Origin: Acidobacteriota bacterium
GTDB taxonomy: Bacteria > Acidobacteriota > Thermoanaerobaculia > Multivoradales > JAHEKO01
Direction of reading: 5' to 3'
DNA length: 9,113 nucleotides
Assembly: GCA_029863825.1 (NCBI GenBank)
Contig: JAOTUP010000046.1
Span: 1-9,113, forward strand
The position numbers were made by a program, and so were the translations under genes. Position 1 is the stretch's first letter; each line of letters starts with the position of its first letter. Shown here one piece after another: positions 5,333 through 9,113 of this stretch. The notes beneath the pieces are model-generated. The model saw only the letters and a list, made by a program, of their open reading frames with translations, ran no database searches and was not told where the DNA came from.

Positions 5333-6037
5333 ATGCCCGAAGATCAGGACGGCATCGCCGAGGCCCATCACCTTCACTTCACCGCCACACGCGCTCACGG
5401 CAAGGTTTCGGCTCTTCTCCTTCGGCCGCCGATCGCAACGTGCCTTTTCGTGCTCGGCCACGGCGCCGGTGCAGGGATGACGCACCGTTTCATGGCGGCG
5501 ATCTCGATCCAGTTGGCGGCCCTCCAGGTTGCCACCCTCCGCTATCAGTTTCCCTTTGCGGAAACCGGTCGGAGCCGACCGGATCAGGCATCGGTTCTCG
5601 AGGCCACCGTTCGTGCGGCGGTGGCCGCCGCGGCGGATGTGGCGCCCGATCTGCCGGTTCTGGCGGGCGGCAAATCGATGGGCGGCCGCATGACTTCGCA
5701 GGCCGCCTCGCAGAAGCCTCTCCCGGGCGTCCGTGGCCTCGTCTTTATCGGCTTCCCGCTCCACCCCGCAGGAAAACCAGGGACCGGACGTGCCGATCAT
5801 CTGCACACCGTGGACCTGCCGATGCTCTTCCTTCAGGGAACGCGCGACCGCTTGGCGAGCCTCGATCTTCTCCGTCCCGTCGTCGATCACCTCGGCTCGC
5901 GGGCGCATCTGCACCTCGTTGACGGAGCCGATCACGGCTTCGACGTTCTCAAGCGCTCGGGACGACACGTCGAGGACGTCCTCGACGAACTGGCGACGGC
6001 CATCAGCGACTGGTCGCTGAAGCTCGTGACGAGCTAG
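5333..6037 (+). CDS. Alpha/beta hydrolase, dienelactone hydrolase/TEX30-KANSL3-like
   Basis: 234 residues with the complete alpha/beta hydrolase layout. The oxyanion region is FVLGHGAGAGMTH (39-51), the strand-plus-arginine segment ATLRYQFPFAE (67-77) is typical of the TEX30/KANSL3-like bacterial group, and the nucleophile is S115 in GGKSMGGRM. The acid is D172 in FLQGTRDRLA and the catalytic His is H201 in GADHGFDV. The triad is intact, so it should be an active esterase, lipase or related hydrolase in the cytoplasm; there is no signal peptide. The substrate is unknown. ATG 5333 is preferred; an in-frame TTG at 5315 overlapping the previous stop would add six residues. Neither has a clear ribosome binding site, so translation may be coupled to the malic enzyme stub. 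Its stop overlaps the stop of the convergent TonB-dependent receptor. Confidence 0.88.
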   Translation: MPEDQDGIAEAHHLHFTATRAHGKVSALLLRPPIATCLFVLGHGAGAGMTHRFMAAISIQLAALQVATLRYQFPFAETGRSRPDQASVLEATVRAAVAAAADVAPDLPVLAGGKSMGGRMTSQAASQKPLPGVRGLVFIGFPLHPAGKPGTGRADHLHTVDLPMLFLQGTRDRLASLDLLRPVVDHLGSRAHLHLVDGADHGFDVLKRSGRHVEDVLDELATAISDWSLKLVTS

Positions 6038-8163
6038 GGGATACGCTCCGCCGCTCGAGACCAGCGCATCGACACCGAAACCGACCGTCCTGGCGCCAGT
6101 GGCACCTTGCGGTCCGCCGAGTTGAAGTACTCCTCGTCGAGAACATTGCGCAGCGAGAGCCCGAGGCTCAGTCCGGGGCGCAGTTCGTAGACCCATTTGA
6201 AAGCCACCAGATCGGCCGCGGGGATCGGTTTCTCGCCGCTCCCCGGGTCTTTCTTGGCATCTCTCCTCTCGCCTCGCAGTCTCCAAGTCCAGCGTCCCCG
6301 CGCGAACTTCGTGCCGGCGTATAAGCGATCCGGCGGCATGTCGGCAAGGGGCTGATCTTCGGCGTCTCGCCCTTCGATGACGTGGCCGCCGAGCTCGAGC
6401 GACCACTCGGCATCGAGCTGCAGCAACCCTTCGAGCTCGACGCCGCGGATGCGGCCGCTTCCGAGGTTGACGAAGGTCAACCGGTTCGGCTCGATCTCGA
6501 CACGCTCGATGTAGTCGTCGATACGGCTGCCGAACACCGTGCCGGTGATGAAGAGTCGCTCGCCGTAGAATCGCAAGCCGGCATCCAGCGTAAGCGAGCG
6601 CTCGGGTTCGAGGCCCTCACGGCCGACGACCGTACCCCTGCCAGTGGTGCCGGAAAAGAATCGCTCCGAGAGAGACGGGAAGCGCAGCCCCGTACCGATA
6701 TTGGCCACGACCTCGAGACCGCCGCCTGCGGGCACGACAGCACCCAGAAAGGCTGTGGCAGCTCCGTCTTCGACACTCTCGCTGCCTTGGTTGTCTTGCC
6801 GCTGGACCGCGAGTCGCCCACCCGCCACGACGACCGCCGGACCCCGGTTCCATTCCCACGACCCGAAAATCCCGAGCTCGTCCTCGCGCCCATCCGAGAG
6901 CGTCTCGCCGACGAGGTCGAGACGAGGCTCGATACTGGTCACGTCGAAGACTTCCTCGCGAGCAGTGACGCCCCGGCGCGCGAAGTAGTCCACCCCTATT
7001 CTCGAAGAACCGAGTTTGGTCCCGGAAAATCGGCGCTGAAAGCTCAAGCTGATGTCGACAGCCTCATTGTCGAGTTGGCTGCGTTGCCGAGACGGCTCCT
7101 CTACCCTCGTGCCCAAGCGATTCGGATGAAGGGCGAACTCGAAGGACCATACTTGAGGCTTCTCGATGCCCAGGCGAACGATCACATGCTGCTCGTCGGG
7201 ATAAGTGGTCACTCTGGTCGGAAAGTCGACGTTGGCCTTGCCGATGTCTCGACCGGACGATCCGACAAGACTCACGTCGAAGCCCAGACCACCACGCTCC
7301 CACCTCCTGGCCAGTGACATTGAAAGCTGCTGGAACCCGCTGTTGAGCTCGTCTCCGGTGGGAGTCTTGGGCCGGCCGGCGTCGCGGAGTGCCAAACCCC
7401 AGCTCGTCGACCCCGCTCCGCCGGCCAGCAGCAGATGACTCTCCCGGCCCTGACTCTCGATCCCGCTATCGATCGTCAACCCGTCGAAGCGCCGCGGAAA
7501 GAGCTGCACCACGCCTCCCAGCGCTCCCGATCCGTAGTAGGTCGACGAAGGGCCGCGGACCACGTCCACCGAGCCCAGAAGCAAGGGATCGACAAACGAG
7601 GCCGAGACTCCGGCCCGCCGCTCGCTGACAATTCGCATACCGGCGACCAGCGTCGCGACTCGCTGGCGTGAGAATCCACGAATCGAGTACGTCTGGAACA
7701 GTCCGCCCTGTCCGTTCTCGACCACCCCCGCCGTTTCCGCCAGAAGCTCAGTCACGCTCGACACCGGCGCCGACGCCTCCAGCGGCTCGATCACACTCGA
7801 GGCGATACTCACCGGCGCGAAGTTCTCGCTCCCTCGGTTCGCCGACACAGCAATCGTCTCGAATACCGCCTGCTTCGGGGTGAGAACGATCCCCACCTCG
7901 TTGTCCGCTTCTTGCACTCGAACAGTCTCCAGCTCGAATCTCGGATGGGTGATCTCGAGAGTCAACGGAGTATCCACATCGTCCAACTCGAACCGGCCGT
8001 CACGATTCGAGAAGCCGGTCACCGGTTGTCCGGATACCTCGATTCGGGCGTGCTCTACGGGTCGATTCCCGACGGAGGTCACGCTACCGGTAATGACCGC
8101 TGCAGAGCTGCCGGAGGCGGCCAGCGCCAGCAGAGCACCGACGATCCATGGTCGGCTCTTCAT
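6034..8163 (-). CDS. TonB-dependent outer-membrane receptor
   Basis: 709 residues on the minus strand. Residues 1-21 form a signal peptide (MKSRPWIV, hydrophobic, GSSA). Residues 23-95 are a carboxypeptidase-regulatory-like beta-sandwich (ITGSVTSVGNRPVEHARIEV, SNRDGRFELDDV). A TonB-box-like ETIAVSANR follows at 102-110. The plug domain shows SVTELLAETAGV, the YSIRGFSRQR motif and SVDVVRGPSSTYYGSGALGG. The rest is a beta barrel with TonB-receptor signatures such as GLRFPSLSERFF, the LEPERSLTLDAGLRFYG segment and, near the end, LRNVLDEEYFNSADRK and VSVSMRW. It takes up a ligand across the outer membrane using TonB energy; the ligand (siderophore, vitamin, sugar or peptide) cannot be read from sequence. 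ATG 8163 is chosen for the signal peptide; upstream in-frame sequence is low-complexity Arg-rich and overlaps the ABC gene. Only a weak GGACAG precedes the start. Confidence 0.95.
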   Translation of the reverse strand: MKSRPWIVGALLALAASGSSAAVITGSVTSVGNRPVEHARIEVSGQPVTGFSNRDGRFELDDVDTPLTLEITHPRFELETVRVQEADNEVGIVLTPKQAVFETIAVSANRGSENFAPVSIASSVIEPLEASAPVSSVTELLAETAGVVENGQGGLFQTYSIRGFSRQRVATLVAGMRIVSERRAGVSASFVDPLLLGSVDVVRGPSSTYYGSGALGGVVQLFPRRFDGLTIDSGIESQGRESHLLLAGGAGSTSWGLALRDAGRPKTPTGDELNSGFQQLSMSLARRWERGGLGFDVSLVGSSGRDIGKANVDFPTRVTTYPDEQHVIVRLGIEKPQVWSFEFALHPNRLGTRVEEPSRQRSQLDNEAVDISLSFQRRFSGTKLGSSRIGVDYFARRGVTAREEVFDVTSIEPRLDLVGETLSDGREDELGIFGSWEWNRGPAVVVAGGRLAVQRQDNQGSESVEDGAATAFLGAVVPAGGGLEVVANIGTGLRFPSLSERFFSGTTGRGTVVGREGLEPERSLTLDAGLRFYGERLFITGTVFGSRIDDYIERVEIEPNRLTFVNLGSGRIRGVELEGLLQLDAEWSLELGGHVIEGRDAEDQPLADMPPDRLYAGTKFARGRWTWRLRGERRDAKKDPGSGEKPIPAADLVAFKWVYELRPGLSLGLSLRNVLDEEYFNSADRKVPLAPGRSVSVSMRWSRAAERIP

Positions 8164-8197
8164 CTGTCCAGTACCACTTCGTTCGCGAACACGGGGA

Positions 8198-8226
8198 TTT
8201 CTACCGCAGATCGCGCCAGCGGTCGA
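8198..8226 (-). promoter_or_regulatory. Candidate promoter of the TonB-dependent receptor gene
   Basis: Reading the minus strand, TCGACC (plus positions 8221-8226) and TAGAAA (8198-8203) are separated by exactly 17 bp. Each matches four of six positions of the sigma-70 consensus. The start codon at 8163 lies 34 nt downstream of the -10. The match is modest and was picked by eye. Confidence 0.33.
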
Positions 8227-8247
8227 GGCCGACCGCGTCCGCCCAGC

Positions 8248-8253
8248 TACAAT
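8248..8253 (+). promoter_or_regulatory. Candidate -10 box of the ABC transporter gene
   Basis: TACAAT differs from the TATAAT consensus at one position and stands 29 nt before the ATG of the ABC ATPase, in an otherwise very GC-rich stretch. No clear -35 hexamer is seen at 16-18 bp upstream, and no strong ribosome binding site precedes the ATG, so a short leader is implied. Confidence 0.4.
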
Positions 8254-8282
8254 ACGGGACGAATCGTCCAGGCACCCACCCG

Positions 8283-9113
8283 ATGGATCCTTCGATCGAA
8301 CTGCAACAGCTGCGCAAGACCTATGGCGACTTTCTTGCCGTCGACGACGTGTCGCTGTCGGTCCGACCGGGAGAGGTTTGCGGATTGCTCGGACCAAACG
8401 GAGCCGGCAAGACAACCAGCATCCGAATGCTCATGGACATTATCGCGCCCGATTCCGGGAGGGTCCTCTTCTTCGGTCGCCCGCGAACCCGCGCCGAGCT
8501 CTCGCGCGTCGGCTATCTGCCCGAGGAAAGAGGCCTCTACCGGAAGATGACCGTCGTCGATCACCTGGTGTTCCTGGGTGAGCTCCGCGGCCTGTCGCGG
8601 CGGCAGGCGTTGCCGGCGATCGACAGCTACCTCGACCGCCTCGAGCTTGCCGACTGGCGAAAGAGCAAGGTCGAGGAGCTGTCGAAGGGAATGCAGCAGA
8701 AGATCCAGCTCATCGGCACTGTCCTCCACGATCCGGAGATCGTGGTTCTGGATGAGCCGTTCTCGGGCCTCGATCCGATCAACCAGGGTCTTTTCAAAGA
8801 CATCCTCAGCGACTTCAAAGCGCGCGGCAAGACAATTCTCTTTTCGACGCACGTCATGGAGCAGGCAGAGAAGCTCTGCGATGCCATTGCCCTCATCGCT
8901 CACGGCAGAGTCGTTCTCGACGGCAATCTGGGCGAGATCAAGCGCGGGTTCGCCCGGCGCTCGTACCGCCTCGTCGCCCGAGGTGATCTGACTCTTGTTT
9001 CCACCGTTGCCGGCATCGATGACTGCCTGCAACAAGAACGATATGTCCGCCTGCTCCTCGCTGCCGACGTCGACAGCTCGTCGGTTCTGCGGCGGCTGGT
9101 CGATCTCGTCGAT
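8283..9113 (+). CDS. ABC transporter ATP-binding protein, NatA-like (3' end outside window)
   Basis: 277 residues are visible with no stop before the window edge. The nucleotide-binding domain is complete: Walker A GPNGAGKTT (37-45), the GYLPEERGLY segment (77-86) at the Q-loop position, signature ELSKGMQQKIQ (132-142), Walker B IVVLDEPFSGLDP (153-165) and H-loop His190 in FSTHVME. The signature LSKGM in place of LSGGQ and the PEERGLY loop are typical of the NatA/ABC-2 exporter group, which usually carries a DUF4162-like C-terminal extension; the region after LDGNLGEIKRGF fits that. It energises a membrane permease of ABC-2 type, expected to be encoded just downstream outside the window. The substrate (Na+, drug or polymer) is not determined. 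It is divergent from the TonB receptor with 119 bp between starts. Confidence 0.94.
   Translation, partial: MDPSIELQQLRKTYGDFLAVDDVSLSVRPGEVCGLLGPNGAGKTTSIRMLMDIIAPDSGRVLFFGRPRTRAELSRVGYLPEERGLYRKMTVVDHLVFLGELRGLSRRQALPAIDSYLDRLELADWRKSKVEELSKGMQQKIQLIGTVLHDPEIVVLDEPFSGLDPINQGLFKDILSDFKARGKTILFSTHVMEQAEKLCDAIALIAHGRVVLDGNLGEIKRGFARRSYRLVARGDLTLVSTVAGIDDCLQQERYVRLLLAADVDSSSVLRRLVDLVD

Noticed and set aside
5324..6406. 360-codon open frame on - across the hydrolase and the receptor 3' end
   Set aside because: The product is Arg/Gly-rich without domains and is opposite an intact alpha/beta hydrolase with a complete triad.
6382..7317. 311-codon open frame on + inside the TonB receptor
   Set aside because: It is antisense to a well-supported gene; its product is Asp/Arg/Ala-rich with no recognisable motif, as expected for a shadow frame in GC-rich DNA.
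8164..8415. N-terminal extension of the TonB receptor frame (84 more residues on the minus strand)
   Set aside because: It is Arg/Ser-rich, precedes a good signal peptide at 8163, and overlaps the start and Walker A region of the ABC ATPase on the other strand.
8247..9035. 262-codon open frame on - opposite the ABC ATPase
   Set aside because: The plus strand carries all ABC ATPase motifs in order; the minus frame is a shadow.

Overview
The window is GC-rich DNA with densely packed genes from a Gram-negative bacterium. The TonB-dependent outer-membrane receptor and a secreted protein with a signal peptide imply an outer membrane. The gene families fit Acidobacteriota (for example Thermoanaerobaculia-like lineages) or a neighbouring deep-branching phylum, but this placement is a weak inference from protein style; there is no rRNA or marker gene. 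No tRNA, rRNA, CRISPR array, insertion sequence or phage gene was seen.

Layout. (a) Positions 1-756: the 3' end of a coiled-coil protein resembling the QseG type, followed at once by a 5'-truncated arsenate reductase (arsC) remnant. (b) 757-2111: a conserved secreted protein of unknown function, then a MOSC-domain protein, both on + and close together. (c) 2141-2464 on -: a 107-residue protein with a Rho-N-like domain and a very basic C-terminus. It is convergent with the MOSC gene (a small hairpin lies in the 29-bp gap) and divergent from malate dehydrogenase. (d) 2605-4985 on +: malate dehydrogenase, a class II aldolase/adducin-family protein, an unrecognised 62-residue ORF overlapping the aldolase stop, and an Mth938/DUF498-domain protein. 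(e) 5061-6037 on +: an 85-residue fragment matching only the extreme N-terminus of malic enzyme, with a good ribosome binding site, then an alpha/beta hydrolase of the dienelactone-hydrolase/TEX30 type. (f) 6034-8163 on -: a TonB-dependent receptor whose stop codon overlaps the hydrolase stop in a shared CTAG. (g) 8283 to the window end on +: a NatA-type ABC transporter ATPase, divergent from the receptor and cut by the window edge.

Functionally this is mostly a housekeeping and accessory mix rather than one obvious system. Malate dehydrogenase is the central-metabolism gene; the aldolase, DUF498 and hydrolase genes run in the same direction but have no demonstrable shared pathway. The most notable theme is gene erosion. 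Two recognisable enzymes, arsenate reductase and malic enzyme, survive only as one end each, both sit tightly against intact neighbours, and a small unexplained ORF fills a third gap. I found no convincing new multi-gene system.
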